From Sabellastarte sp. h YS-2021 (taxonomy: Eukaryota; Annelida; Polychaeta; Sabellida; Sabellidae): a stretch of 64,000 bases of DNA. The stretch is taken from NCBI GenBank assembly GCA_964017235.1, contig OZ024940.1, positions 30,498,573-30,562,572 of the forward strand, in the 5' to 3' direction. Below the pieces are notes generated by a model. That model was not told the origin of the DNA. It searched no databases and was given only the letters and a program-made list of their open reading frames with translations. How positions within the stretch are numbered: the first letter of the stretch is position 1; every line of letters starts with the position of its first letter. Of the stretch, positions 24,926 to 39,800 are shown piece by piece. The translations under genes were made by a program, and so were the position numbers.

Positions 24926-27900
24926 GAAGCTCTTCTTTAATTTTGCATATGTTTTAACAATAATTGAGGATATATTAGGCCCATTTGGAGCACTACATCT
25001 CTGAAAATAAATTATTTCACCCATATATTGCTGTAAAAATGGCCAAAAATACATGTAAATTACACCAAACCAGTACCAAATGTTGGTCTATAATGCTGAA
25101 ATTTGCCCAGAATATAAGGTGGCACATATTAAATCTGACTGAACCGGTTTTAAAATTACATCTGATATAACAGTACTTATAGTTTGGCAATATTGGCTTC
25201 AGCTGGCCCCAAATTCGCTTCTGTGGGGCTGCATTAGGATATACTTAAATTTGGCAAAGTAAGACAAATTTAAGGCTGAAAACCATATTGTTTGCTAGAG
25301 CTGGCGCCACTAAATGAGATTCCACAAGAATATTCCTTAAGAAATACATAACTGGTCCAAAATACATGTATTGGAAGTGCAGGTATCGAGGGGGTGATCA
25401 TATGGCACATCAGTCCAAAACCCCACTTAAACTTCATCAATCTGGCTCAGATTTTCACAGGAAACTCAGTTCATATCTGACATTGATATTGTATTGGCTT
25501 GACTTACTCAGGAAACCAATTAAAAATTTCAATTTTCCGGGGTTTGGGGCCAGGCTCAGCCCCCCTCAAATTAGGAAATATCAGGTATATCCTAATACAA
25601 CCAATCTAAGGCTCTTCTTTAATTTTGCATATGTTTTAACAATAATTGAGGATATATTAGGCACATTTGGAGCATTACATCTCTGAAAATAAATTATTTC
25701 ACCCATATATTGCTGTAAAAATGGCCAAAAATACATGTAAATTACACCAAACCAGTACCAAATGTTGGTCTATAATGCTGAAATTTGGCCAGAATATAAG
25801 GTGGCACATACTAAATCTGACTGAACCGGTTTTAAAATTACATCTGATATAACAGTACTTATAGTTTGGCAATATTGTTTTCAGCTGGCCCCAAATTCGC
25901 TTCTGTGGGGCTGCATTAGGATATACTTAAATTTGGCAAAGTAAGACAAATTTAAGGCTGAAAACCATATTGTTTGCTAGAGCTGGCGCCACTAAATGAG
26001 ATTCCACAAGAATATTCCTTAAGAAATACATAACTGGTCCAAAATACATGTATTGGAAGTGCAGGTATCGAGGGGGTGATCATATGGCACATCAGTCCAA
26101 AACCCCACTTAAACTTCATCAATCTGGCTCAGATTTTCACAGGAAACTCAGTTCATATCTGACATGGATATTGTATTAGCTTGACTTACTCAGGAAACCA
26201 ATTAAAAATTTCAATTTTCCGGGGTTTGGGGCCAGGCTCAGCCCCCCTCAAATTAGGAAATATCAGGTATATCCTAATACAACCATTCTGAAGCTCTTCT
26301 TTAATTTTGCATATGTTTTAACAATAATTGAGGATATATTAGGCCCATTTGGAGCATTACATCTCTGAAAATAAATTATTTCACCCATATATTGCTGTAA
26401 AAATGGCCAAAAATACATGTAAATTACACCAAACCAGTACCAAATGTTGGTCTATAATGCTGAAATTTGGCCAGAATACAAGGTGGCACATACTAAATCT
26501 GACTGAACCGGTTTTAAAATTACATCTGATATAACAGTACTTATAGTTTGGCAATATTGTTTTCAGCTGGCCCCAAATTCGCTTCTGTGGGGCTGCATTA
26601 AGATATACTTAAATTTGGCAAAGTAAGACAAATTTAAGGCTGAAAACCATATTGTTTGCTAGAGCTGGCGCCACTAAATGAGATTCCACAAGAATATTCC
26701 TTAAGAAATACATAACTGGTCCAAAATACATGTATTGGAAGTGCAGGTATCGAGGGGGTGATCATATGGCACATCAGTCCAAAACCCCACTTAAACTTCA
26801 TCAATCTGGCTCAGATTTTCAAAGGAAACTCAGTTCATATCTGACATTGATATTGTATTGGCTTGACTTACTCAGGAAACCAATTAAAATTTCAATTTTC
26901 CGGGGTTTGGGGCCAGGCTCAGCCCCCCTCAAATTAGGAAATATCAGGTATATCCTAATACAACCAATCTGAAGCTCTTCTTTAATTTTGCATATGTTTT
27001 AACAATAATTGAGGATATATTAGGCCCATTTGGAGCATTACATCTCTGAAAATAAATTATTTCACCCATATATTGCTGTAAAAATGGCCAAAAGTACATG
27101 TAAATTACACCAAACCAGTACCAAATGTTGGTCTATAATGCTGAAATTTGGCCAGAATACAAGGTGGCACATACTAAATCTGACTGAACCGGTTTTAAAA
27201 TTACATCTGATATAACAGTACTTATAGTTTGGCAATATTGTTTTCAGCTGGCCCCAAATTCGCTTCTGTGGGGCTGCATTAAGATATACTTAAATTTGGC
27301 AAAGTAAGACAAATTTAAGGCTGAAAACCATAGTGTTTGCTAGAGCTGGCGCCACTAAATGAGATTCCACAAGAATATTCCTTAAGAAATACATAACTGG
27401 TCCAAAATACATGTATTGGAAGTGCAGGTATCGAGGGGGTGATCATATGGCACATCAGTCCAAAACCCCACTTAAACTTCATCAATCTGGCTCAGATTTT
27501 CACAGGAAGCTCAGTTCATATCTGACATTGATATTGTATTGGCTTGACTTACTCAGGAGACCAATTAAAAATTTCAATTTTCCGGGGTTTGGGGCCAGGC
27601 GCAGCCCCCCTCAAATTAGGAAATATCAGGTATATCCTAATACAACCAATCTGAAGCTCTTCTTTAATTTTGCATATGTTTTAACAATAATTGAGGATAT
27701 ATTAGGCCCATTTGGAGCACTACATCTCTGAAAATAAATTATTTCACCCATATATTGCTGTAAAAATACATGTAAATTACACCAAACCAGTACCAAATGT
27801 TGGTCTATAATGCTGAAATTTGGCCAGAATATAAGGTGGCACATATTAAATCTGACTGAACCGGTTTTAAAATTACATCTGATATAACAGTACTTATAGT

Positions 27901-30751
27901 TTGGCAATATTGGCTTCAGCTGGCCCCAAATTCGCTTCTGTGGGGCTGCATTAGGATATACTTAAATTTGGCAAAGTAAGACAAATTTAAGGCTGAAAAC
28001 CATATTGTTTGCTAGAGCTGGCGCCACTAAATGAGATTCCACAAGAATATTCCTTAAGAACAACATAACTGGTCCAAAATACATGTATTGGAAGTGCAGG
28101 TATCGAGGGGGTGATCATATGGCACATCAGTCCAAAACCCCACTTAAACTTCATCAATCTGGCTCAGATTTTCACAGGAAACTCAGTTCATATCTGACAT
28201 GGATATTGTATTGGCTTGACTTACTCAGGAAACCAATTAAAAATTTCAATTTTCCGGGGTTTGGGGCCAGGCTCAGCCCCCCTCAAATTAGGAAATATCA
28301 GGTATATCCTAATACAACCAATCTGAAGCTCTTCTTTAATTTTGCATATGTTTTAACAATAATTGAGGATATATTAGGCCCATTTGGAACATTACATCTC
28401 TGAAAATAAATTATTTCACCCATATATTGCTGTAAAAATGGCCAAAATACATGTAAATTACACCAAACCAGTACCAAATGTTGGTCTATAATGCTGAAAT
28501 TTGGCCAGAAGATAAGGTGGCACATACTAAATCTGACTGAACCGGTTTTAAAATTACATCTGATATAACAGTACTTATAGTTTGGCAATATTGGCTTCAG
28601 CTGGCCCCAAATTCGCTTCTGTGGGGCTGCATTAGGATATACTTAAATTTGGCAAAGTAAGACAAATTTAAGGCTGAAAACCATATTGTTTGCTAGAGCT
28701 GGCGCCACTAAATGAGATTCCACAAGAATATTCCTTAAGAAATACATAACTGGTCCAAAATACATGTATTGGAAGTGCAGGTATCGAGGGGGTGATCATA
28801 TGGCACATCAGTCCAAAACCCCACTTAAACTTCATCAATCTGGCTCAGATTTTCACAGGAAACTCAGTTCATATCTGACATTGATATTGTATTGGCTTGA
28901 CTTACTCAGGAAACCAATTAAAAATTTCAATTTTCCGGGGTTTGGGGCCAGGCTCAGCCCCCCTCAAATTAGGAAATATCAGGTATATCCTAATACAACC
29001 AATCTAAGGCTCTTCTTTAATTTTGCATATGTTTTAACAATAATTGAGGATATATTAGGCCCATTTGGAGCATTACATCTCTGAAAAGAAATTATTTCAC
29101 CCATATATTGCTGTAAAAATGGCCAAAAATACATGTAAATTACACCAAACCAGTACCAAATGTTGGTCTATAATGCTGAAATTTGGCCAGAATATAAGGT
29201 GGCACATACTAAATCTGACTGAACCGGTTTTAAAATTACATCTGATATAACAGTACTTATAGTTTGGCAATATTGGCTTCAGCTGGCCCCAAATTCGCTT
29301 CTGTGGGGCTGCATTAGGATATACTTAAATTTGGCAAAGTAAGACAAATTTAAGGCTGAAAACCATATTGTTTGCTAGAGCTGGCGCCACTAAATGAGAT
29401 TCCACAAGAATATTCCTTAAGAAATACATAACTGGTCCAAAATACATGTATTGGAAGTGCAGGTATCGAGGGGGTGATCATATGGCACATCAGTCCAAAA
29501 CCCCACTTAAACTTCATCAATCTGGCTCAGATTTTCACAGGAAACTCAGTTCATATCTGACATGGATATTGTATTAGCTTGACTTACTCAGGAAACCAAT
29601 TAAAAATTTCAATTTTCCGGGGTTTGGGGCCAGGCTCAGCCCCCCTCAAATTAGGAAATATCAGGTATATCCTAATACAACCAATCTGAAGCTCTTCTTT
29701 AATTTTGCATATGTTTTAACAATAATTGAGGATATATTAGGCCCATTTGGAGCATTACATCTCTGAAAATAAATTATTTCACCCATATATTGCTGTAAAA
29801 ATGGCCAAAAGTACATGTAAATTACACCAAACCAGTACCAAATGTTGGTCTATAATGCTGAAATTTGGCCAGAATACAAGGTGGCACATACTAAATCTGA
29901 CTGAACCGGTTTTAAAATTACATCTGATATAACAGTACTTATAGTTTGGCAATATTGTTTTCAGCTGGCCCCAAATTCGCTTCTGTGGGGCTGCATTAAG
30001 ATATACTTAAATTTGGCAAAGTAAGACAAATTTAAGGCTGAAAACCATATTGTTTGCTAGAGCTGGCGCCACTAAATGAGATTCCACAAGAATATTCCTT
30101 AAGAAATACATAACTGGTCCAAAATACATGTATTGGAAGTGCAGGTATCGAGGGGGTGATCATATGGCACATCAGTCCAAAACCCCACTTAAACTTCATT
30201 AATCTGGCTCAGATTTTCACAGGAAACTCAGTTCATATCTGACATTGATATTGTATTGGCTTGACTTACTCAGGAAACCAATTAAAAATTTCAATTTTCC
30301 GGGGTTTGGGGCCAGGCTCAGCCCCCCTCAAATTAGGAAATATCAGGTATATCCTAATACAACCAATCTAAGGCTCTTCTTTAATTTTGCATATGTTTTA
30401 ACAATAATTGAGGATATATTAGGCCCATTTGGAGCATTACATCTCTGAAAAGAAATTATTTCACCCATATATTGCTGTAAAAATGGCCAAAAATACATGT
30501 AAATTACACCAAACCAGTACCAAATGTTGGTCTATAATGCTGAAATTTGGCCAGAATATAAGGTGGCACATACTAAATCTGACTGAACCGGTTTTAAAAT
30601 TACATCTGATATAACAGTACTTATAGTTTGGCAATATTGGCTTCAGCTGGCCCCAAATTCGCTTCTGTGGGGCTGCATTAGGATATACTTAAATTTGGCA
30701 AAGTAAGACAAATTTAAGGCTGAAAACCATATTGTTTGCTAGAGCTGGCGC
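24926..30751. repeat. Mosaic of left-family monomers (M36 end to M44)
   Basis: These monomers reuse variants from the 11-mer block in a different order. M41 (28083) matches M23/M34, including TTTGGAACATTAC. M42 (28764) resembles M18. M43 (29446) resembles M19. M44 (30128) has the CATTAATCTGG change of M14. M40 (27411) has a 10-bp deletion and a private CCAGGCGCAGCC. This is the right-hand limit of the TTTTCAGC and AATACAAGG variants. Confidence 0.75.
27757..27772. other. 10-bp deletion in M40 at AAAAAT microhomology
   Basis: Typical monomers read GCTGTAAAAATGGCCAAAAATACATG. Here the sequence goes from GCTGTAAAAAT straight to ACATG, losing 10 bp and making the monomer 672 bp. The lost segment lies between two AAAAAT-type repeats, consistent with slippage or microhomology deletion. 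Confidence 0.9.
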
Positions 30752-32727
30752 AACTAAATGAGATTCCACAAGAATATTCCTTAAGAAATACATAACTGGT
30801 CCAAAATACATGTATTGGAAGTGCAGGTATCGAGGGGGTGATCATATGGCACATCAGTCCAAAACCCCACTTAAACTTTATCAATCTGGCTCAGATTTTC
30901 ACAGGAAACTCAGTTCATATCTGACATTGATATTGTATTGGCTTGACTTACTCAGGAAACCAATTAAAAATTTCAATTTTCCGGGGTTTGGGGCCAGGCT
31001 CAGCCCCCCTCAAATTAGGAAATATCAGGTATATCCTAATACAACCAATCTGAAGCTCTTCTTTAATTTTGCATATGTTTTAACAATAATTGAGGATATA
31101 TTAGGCCCATTTAGAGCATTACATCTCTGAAAATAAATTATTTCACTCACATATTGCTGTAAAAATGGCCAAAAATACATGTAAATTACACCAAAACAGT
31201 ACCAAATGTTGGTCTATAATGCTGAAATTTGGCCAGAATATAAGGTGGCACATACTAAATCTGACGGAACCGGTTTTAAAATTACATCTGATATAACAGT
31301 ACTTATAGTTTGGCAATATTGGCTTCAGCTCGCCCCAAATTCGCTTCTGTGGGGCTGTATTAAGATATACTTAAATTTGGCAAAGTAAGACAAATTTAAG
31401 GCTGAAAACCATATTGTTTGCTAGAGCTGGCGCCACTAAATGAGATTCCACAAGAATATTCCTTAAGAAATACATAACTGGTCCAAAATACATGTATTGG
31501 AAGTGCAGGTATCGAGGGGGTGATCATATGGCACATCAGTCCAAAACCCCACTTAAACTTCATCAATCTGGCTCAGATTTTCACAGGACACTCAGTTCAT
31601 ATCTGACATTGATATTGTATTGGCTTGACTTACTCAGGAAATCAATTAAAAATTTCAATTTTCCGGGGTTTGGGGCCAGGCTCAGCCCCCCTCAAATTAG
31701 GAAATATCAGGTATATCCTAATACAACCAATCTGAAGCTCTTCTTTAATTTTGCATATGTTTTAACAATAATTGAGGATATATTAGGCCCATTTGGAGCA
31801 TTACATCTCTGAAAATAAATTATTTCACCCATATATTGCTGTAAAAATGGCCAAAAATACATGTAAATTACACCAAACCAGTACCAAATGTTGGTCTATA
31901 ATGCTGAAATTTGGCCAGAATATAAGGTGGCACATACTAAATCTGACTGAACCGGTTTTAAAATTACATCTGATATAACAGTACTTATAGTTTGGCAATA
32001 TTGGCTTCAGCTGGCCCCAAATTCGCTTCTGTGGGGCTGCATTAAGATATACTTAAATTTGGCAAAGTAAGACAAATTTAAGGCTGAAAACCATATTGTT
32101 TGCTAGAGCTGGCGCCACTAAATGAGATTCCACAAGAATATTCCTTAAGAAATACATAACTGGTCCAAAATACATGTATTGGAAGTGCAGGTATCGAGGG
32201 GGTGATCATATGGCACATCAGTCCAAAACCCCACTTAAACTTCATCAATCTGGCTCAGATTTTCACAGGAAACTCACTTCATATGTGACATTAATATTGT
32301 ATTGGATTGACTTACTCAGGAAACCAATTAAAAATTTCAATTTTCCGGGGTTTGAGGCCAGGCTCAGCCCCCCTCAAATTAGGAAATATCAGGTATATCC
32401 TAATACAACCAATCTGAAGCTCTTCTTTAATTTTGCATATGTTTTAACAATAATTGAGGATATATAAGGACCATTTGGAGCATTACATCTCTGAAAATAA
32501 ATTATTTCACCCATATATTGCTGTAAAAATAGCCAAAAATACATGTAAATTACACCAAACCAGTACCAAATGTTGGTCTATAATGCTGAAATTTGGCCAG
32601 AATATAAGGTGGCACATACTAAATCTGACTGAACTGGTTTTAAAATTACATCTGATATAACAGTACTTATAGTTTGACAATATTGGCTTCAGCTGGCCCC
32701 AAATTCGCTTCTGTGGGGCTGCATTAA
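30752..32727. repeat. Transition monomers M45-M47
   Basis: From here on the right-hand variant family dominates. M45 (30810) has GGCGCAACT in its lead-in, CATTTAGAGC, CACTCACATATTGC and CTGACGGAACC, shared with M52 (35586) seven monomers later. M46 brings in AGGACACTCAG and GGAAATCAATT. M47 is the most diverged copy in the window. No gene or other element seen. Confidence 0.75.
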
Positions 32728-32855
32728 GATATACTTAAATTTGGCAAAGTAAGACAAATTTAAGGCTGAAAACCATATTGTTTGCTAGAGCTGGCGCCAC
32801 TAAATGAGATTCCACAAGAATATTCCTTAAGAAATACATAACTGGTCCAAAATAC
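32174..32855. repeat. Most divergent monomer (M47)
   Basis: M47 has about ten changes that I did not see, or rarely saw, elsewhere: CACTTCATATGTGACATTAA (normally CAGTTCATATCTGACATTGA), TATTGGATTG, TTTGAGGCC, TATATAAGGACC, GAACTGGTT and TTTGACAATATTGG. Its neighbours are much closer to the family consensus, so it appears to have been passed over by local homogenisation. Confidence 0.8.
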
Positions 32856-34092
32856 ATGTATTGGAAGTGCAGGTATCGAGGGGGTGATCATATTGCACAT
32901 CAGTCCAAAACCCCACTTAAACTTCATCAATCTGGCTCAGATTTTCACAGGACACTCAGTTCATATCTGACATTGATATTGTATTGGCTTGACTTACTCA
33001 GGAAATCAATTAAAAATTTCAATTTTCCGGGGTTTGGGGCCAGGCTCAGCCCCCCTTAAATTAGGAAATATCAGGTATATCCTAATACAACCAATCTGAA
33101 GCTCTTCTTTAATTTTGCATATGTTTTAACAATAATTGAGGATATAATAGGCCCATTTGGAGCATTACATCTCTGAAAAGAAATTATTTCACCCATATAT
33201 TGCTGTAAAAATGGCCAAAAATACATGTAAATTACACCAAACCAGTACCAAATGTTGGTCTATAATGCTGAAATTTGGCCAGAATATAAGGTGGCACATA
33301 CTAAATCTGACTGAACCGGTTTCAAAATTACATCTGATATAACAGTACTTATAGTTTGGCAATATTGGCTTCAGCTGGCCCCAAATTCGCTTCTGTGGGG
33401 CTGCATTAAGACATACTTAAATTTGGCAAAGTAAGACAAATTTAAGGCTGAAAACCATATTGTTTGTTAGAGCTGGCGCCACTAAATGAGATTCCACAAG
33501 AATTTTCCTTAAGAAATACATAACTGGTCCAAAATACATGTATTGGAAGTGCAGGTATCGAGGGGGTGATCATATGGCACATCAGTCCAAAACCCCACTT
33601 AAACTTCATCAATCTGGCTCAGATTTTCACAGGACACTCAGTTCATATCTGACATTGATATTGTATTGGCTTGACTTACTCAGGAAACCAATTAAAAATT
33701 TCAATTTTCCGGGGTTTGGGGCCAGGCTCAGCCCCCCCTCAAATTAGGAAATATCAGGTATATCCTAATACAACCAATCTGAAGCTCTTCTTTAATTTTG
33801 CATATGTTTTAACAATAATTGAGGATATATTAGGCCCATTTAGAGCATTACATCTCTGAAAATAAATTACTTCACCCATATATTGCTGTAAAAATGGCCA
33901 AAAATACATGTAAATTACATCAAACCAGTACCAAATGTTGGTCTATAATGCTGAAATTTGGCCAGAATATAAGGTGGCACATACTAAATCTGACTGAACC
34001 GGTTTTAAAATTACATCTGATATAACAGTACTTATAGTTTGGCAATATTGGCTTCAGCTGGCCCCAAATTCGCTTCTGTGGGGCTGCATTAG
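32728..34092. repeat. Dimer higher-order unit, copy 1 (1365 bp)
   Basis: Positions 32728-34162 match 34093-35527 at 1365 bp offset, two monomers (M48-M49 and M50-M51), with no difference noticed. Shared private variants are CCCCCCTTAAATT, GGATATAATAGG, GGTTTCAAAATT, TTAAGACATAC, a seven-C tract, CATTTAGAGC, AAATTACTTCAC and TTACATCAAACC. Limits are A at 32727 versus G at 34092, and C at 34163 versus A at 35528. Confidence 0.9.
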
Positions 34093-35527
34093 GATATACT
34101 TAAATTTGGCAAAGTAAGACAAATTTAAGGCTGAAAACCATATTGTTTGCTAGAGCTGGCGCCACTAAATGAGATTCCACAAGAATATTCCTTAAGAAAT
34201 ACATAACTGGTCCAAAATACATGTATTGGAAGTGCAGGTATCGAGGGGGTGATCATATTGCACATCAGTCCAAAACCCCACTTAAACTTCATCAATCTGG
34301 CTCAGATTTTCACAGGACACTCAGTTCATATCTGACATTGATATTGTATTGGCTTGACTTACTCAGGAAATCAATTAAAAATTTCAATTTTCCGGGGTTT
34401 GGGGCCAGGCTCAGCCCCCCTTAAATTAGGAAATATCAGGTATATCCTAATACAACCAATCTGAAGCTCTTCTTTAATTTTGCATATGTTTTAACAATAA
34501 TTGAGGATATAATAGGCCCATTTGGAGCATTACATCTCTGAAAAGAAATTATTTCACCCATATATTGCTGTAAAAATGGCCAAAAATACATGTAAATTAC
34601 ACCAAACCAGTACCAAATGTTGGTCTATAATGCTGAAATTTGGCCAGAATATAAGGTGGCACATACTAAATCTGACTGAACCGGTTTCAAAATTACATCT
34701 GATATAACAGTACTTATAGTTTGGCAATATTGGCTTCAGCTGGCCCCAAATTCGCTTCTGTGGGGCTGCATTAAGACATACTTAAATTTGGCAAAGTAAG
34801 ACAAATTTAAGGCTGAAAACCATATTGTTTGTTAGAGCTGGCGCCACTAAATGAGATTCCACAAGAATTTTCCTTAAGAAATACATAACTGGTCCAAAAT
34901 ACATGTATTGGAAGTGCAGGTATCGAGGGGGTGATCATATGGCACATCAGTCCAAAACCCCACTTAAACTTCATCAATCTGGCTCAGATTTTCACAGGAC
35001 ACTCAGTTCATATCTGACATTGATATTGTATTGGCTTGACTTACTCAGGAAACCAATTAAAAATTTCAATTTTCCGGGGTTTGGGGCCAGGCTCAGCCCC
35101 CCCTCAAATTAGGAAATATCAGGTATATCCTAATACAACCAATCTGAAGCTCTTCTTTAATTTTGCATATGTTTTAACAATAATTGAGGATATATTAGGC
35201 CCATTTAGAGCATTACATCTCTGAAAATAAATTACTTCACCCATATATTGCTGTAAAAATGGCCAAAAATACATGTAAATTACATCAAACCAGTACCAAA
35301 TGTTGGTCTATAATGCTGAAATTTGGCCAGAATATAAGGTGGCACATACTAAATCTGACTGAACCGGTTTTAAAATTACATCTGATATAACAGTACTTAT
35401 AGTTTGGCAATATTGGCTTCAGCTGGCCCCAAATTCGCTTCTGTGGGGCTGCATTAGGATATACTTAAATTTGGCAAAGTAAGACAAATTTAAGGCTGAA
35501 AACCATATTGTTTGCTAGAGCTGGCGC
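34093..35527. repeat. Dimer higher-order unit, copy 2
   Basis: This is the direct tandem partner of 32728-34092, with the same private variants. The first monomer of each pair carries CATATTGCACATC, the second CATATGGCACATC, so the pair forms a true two-type dimer and is not simply a doubled monomer. Confidence 0.9.
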
Positions 35528-36821
35528 AACTAAATGAGATTCCACAAGAATATTCCTTAAGAAATACATAACTGGTCCAAAATACATGTATTGGAAGTGC
35601 AGGTATCGAGGGGGTGATCATATGGCACATCAGTCCAAAACCCCACTTAAACTTCATCAATCTGGCTCAGATTTTCACAGGAAACTCAGTTCATATCTGA
35701 CATTGATATTGTATTGGCTTGACTTACTCAGGAAACCAATTAAAAATTTCAATTTTCCGGGGTATGGGGCCAGGCTCAGCCCCCCTCAAATTAGGAAATA
35801 TCAGGTATATCCTAATACAACCAATCTGAAGCTCTTCTTTAATTTTGCATATGTTTTAACAATAATTGAGGATATATTAGGCCCATTTAGAGCATTATAT
35901 CTGTGAAAATAAATTATTTCACTCACATATTGCTGTAAAAATGGCCAAAAATACATGTAAATTACACCAAACCAGTACCAAATGTTGGTCTATAATGCTG
36001 AAATTTGGCCAGAATATAAGGTGGCACATACTAAATCTGACGGAACCGGTTTTAAAATTACATCTGATATAACAGTACTTATAGTTTGGCAATATTGGCT
36101 TCAGCTGGCCCCAAATTCGCTTCTGTGGGGCTGCATTAAGATATACTTAAATTTGGCAAAGTAAGACAAATTTAAGGCTGAAAACCATATTGTTTGCTAG
36201 AGCTGGCGCCACTAAATGAGATTCCACAAGAATATTCCTTAAGAAATACATAACTGGTCCAAAATACATGTATTGGAAGTGCAGGTATCGAGGGGGTGAT
36301 CATATTGCACATCAGTCCAAAACCCCACTTAAACTTCATCAATCTGGCTCAGATTTTCACAGGACACTCAGTTCATATCTGACATTGATATTGTATTGGC
36401 TTGACTTACTCAGGAAATCAATTAAAAATTTCAATTTTCCGGGGTTTGGGGCCAGGCTCAGCCCCCCTCAAATTAGGAAATATCAGGTATATCCTAATAC
36501 AACCAATCTGAAGCTCTTCTTTAATTTTGCATATGTTTTAACAATAATTGAGGATATATTAGGCCCATTTGGAGCATTACATCTCTGAAAATAAATTATT
36601 TCACCCATATATTGCTGTAAAAATGGCCAAAAATACATGTAAATTACACCAAACCAGTACCAAATGTTGGTCTATAATGCTGAAATTTGGCCAGAATATA
36701 AGGTGGCACATACTAAATCTGACTGAACCGGTTTTAAAATTACATCTGATATAACAGTACTTATAGTTTGGCAATATTGGCTTCAGCTGGCCCCAAATTC
36801 GCTTCTGTGGGGCTGCATTAA

Positions 36822-39800
36822 GATATACTTAAATTTGGCAAAGTAAGACAAATTTAAGGCTGAAAACCATATTGTTTGCTAGAGCTGGCGCCACTAAATG
36901 AGATTCCACAAGAATATTCCTTAAGAAATACATAACTGGTCCAAAATACATGTATTGGAAGTGCAGGTATCGAGGGGGTGATCATATTGCACATCAGTCC
37001 AAAACCCCACTTAAACTTCATCAATCTGGCTCAGATTTTCACAGGACACTCAGTTCATATCTGACATTGATATTGTATTGGCTTGACTTACTCAGGAAAT
37101 CAATTAAAAATTTCAATTTTCCGGGGTTTGGGGCCAGGCTCAGCCCCCCTCAAATTAGGAAATATCAGGTATATCCTAATACAACCAATCTGAAGCTCTT
37201 CTTTAATTTTGCATATGTTTTAACAATAATTGAGGATATATTAGGCCCATTTGGAGCATTACATCTCTGAAAATAAATTATTTCACCCATATATTGCTGT
37301 AAAAATGGCCAAAAATACATGTAAATTACACCAAACCAGTACCAAATGTTGGTCTATAATGCTGAAATTTGGCCAGAATATAAGGTGGCCCATACTAAAT
37401 CTGACTGAACCGGTTTTAAAATTACATCTGATATAACAGTACTTATAGTTTGGCAATATTGGCTTCAGCTGGCCCCAAATTCGCTTCTGTGGGGCTGCAT
37501 TAAGATATACTTAAATTTGGCAAAGTAAGACAAATTTAAGGCTGAAAACCATATTGTTTGCTAGAGCTGGCGCCACTAAATGAGATTCCACAAGAATATT
37601 CCTTAAGAAATACATAACTGGTCCAAAATACATGTATTGGAAGTGCAGGTATCGAGGGGGTGATCATATTGCACATCAGTCCAAAACCCCACTTAAACTT
37701 CATCAATCTGGCTCAGATTTTCACAGGACACTCAGTTCATATCTGACATTGATATTGTATTGGCTTGACTTACTCAGGAAACCAATTAAAAATTTCAATT
37801 TTCCGGGGTTTGGGGCCAGGCTCAGCCCCCCTCAAATTAGGAAATATCAGGTATATCCTAATACAACCAATCTGAAGCTCTTCTTTAATTTTGCATATGT
37901 TTTAACAATAATTGAGGATATAATAGGCCCATTTGGAGCATTACATCTCTGAAAAGAAATTATTTCACCCATATATTGCTGTAAAAATGGCCAAAAATAC
38001 ATGTAAATTACACCAAACCAGTACCAAATGTTGGTCTATAATGCTGAAATTTGGCCAGAATATAAGGTGGCACATACTAAATCTGACTGAACCGGTTTTA
38101 AAATTACATCTGATATAACAGTACTTATAGTTTGGCAATATTGGCTTCAGCTGGCCCCAAATTCGCTTCTGTGGGGCTGCATTAAGATATACTTAAATTT
38201 GGCAAAGTAAGACAAATTTAAGGCTGAAAACCATATTGTTTGTTAGAGCTGGCGCCACTAAATGAGATTCCACAAGAATTTTCCTTAAGAAATACATAAC
38301 TGGTCCAAAATACATGTATTGGAAGTGCAGGTATCGAGGGGGTGATCATATGGCACATCAGTCCAAAACCCCACTTAAACTTCATCAATCTGGCTCAGAT
38401 TTTCACAGGACACTCAGTTCATATCTGAGATTGATATTGTATTGGCTTGACTTACTCAGGAAACCAATTAAAAATTTCAATTTTCCGGGGTTTGGGGCCA
38501 GGCTCAGCCCCCCTCAAATTAGGAAATATCAGGTATATCCTAATACAACCAATCTGAAGCTCTTCTTTAATTTTGCATATGTTTTAACAATAATTGAGGA
38601 TATATTAGGCCCATTTGGAGCATTACATCTCTGAAAATAAATTATTTCACCCATATAGTGCTGTAAAAATGGTCAGAAATACATGTAAATTACACCAAAC
38701 CAGTACCAAATGTTGGTCTATAATGCTGAAATTTGGCCAGAATATAAGGTGGCCCATACTAAATCTGACTGAACCGGTTTTAAAATTACATCTGATATAA
38801 CAGTACTTATAGTTTGGCAATATTGGCTTCAGCTGGCCCCAAATTCGCTTCTGTGGGGCTGCATTAAGATATACTTAAATTTGGAAAAGTAAGAAAAATT
38901 TAAGGCTGAAAAGCATATTGTTTGCTAGAGCTGGCGCCACTAAATGAGATTCCACAAGAATATTCCTTAAGAAATACATAACTGGTCGAAAATACATGTA
39001 TTTGAAGTGCAGGTATCGAGGGGGTGATCATATGGCACATCAGTCCAAAACCCCACTTAAACTTCATCAATCTGGCTCAGATTTTCACAGGAAACTCAGT
39101 TCATATCTGACATTGATATTGTATTGGCTTGACTTACTCAGGAAACCAATTAAAAATTTCAATTTTCCGGGGTTTGGGGCCAGGCTCAGCCCCCCTCAAA
39201 TTAGGAAATATCAGGTATATCCTAATACAACCAATCTGAAGCTCTTCTTTAATTTTGCATATGTTTTAACAATAATTGAGGATATATTAGGCCCATTTGG
39301 AGCATTACATCTCTGAAAATAAATTATTTCACCCATATATTGCTGTAAAAATTGCCAAAAATACATGTAAATTACACCAAACCAGTACCAAATGTTGGTC
39401 TATAATGCTGAAATTTGGCCAGAATATAAGGTGGCCCATACTAAATCTGACTGAACCGGTTTTAAAATTACATCTGATATAACAGTACTTATAGTTTGGC
39501 AATATTGGCTTCAGCTGGCCCCAAATTCGCTTCTGTGGGGCTGCATTAGGATATACTTAAATTTGGCAAAGTAAGACAAATTTAAGGCTGAAAACCATAT
39601 TGTTTGCTAGAGCTGGCGCCACTAAATGAGATTCCACAAGAATATTCCTTAAGAAATACATAACTGGTCGAAAATACATGTATTGGAAGTGCAGGTATCG
39701 AGGGGGTGATCATATGGCACATCAGTCCAAAACTCCACTTAAACTTCATCAATCTGGCTCAGATTTTCACAGGAAACTCAGTTCATATCTGACATTGATA

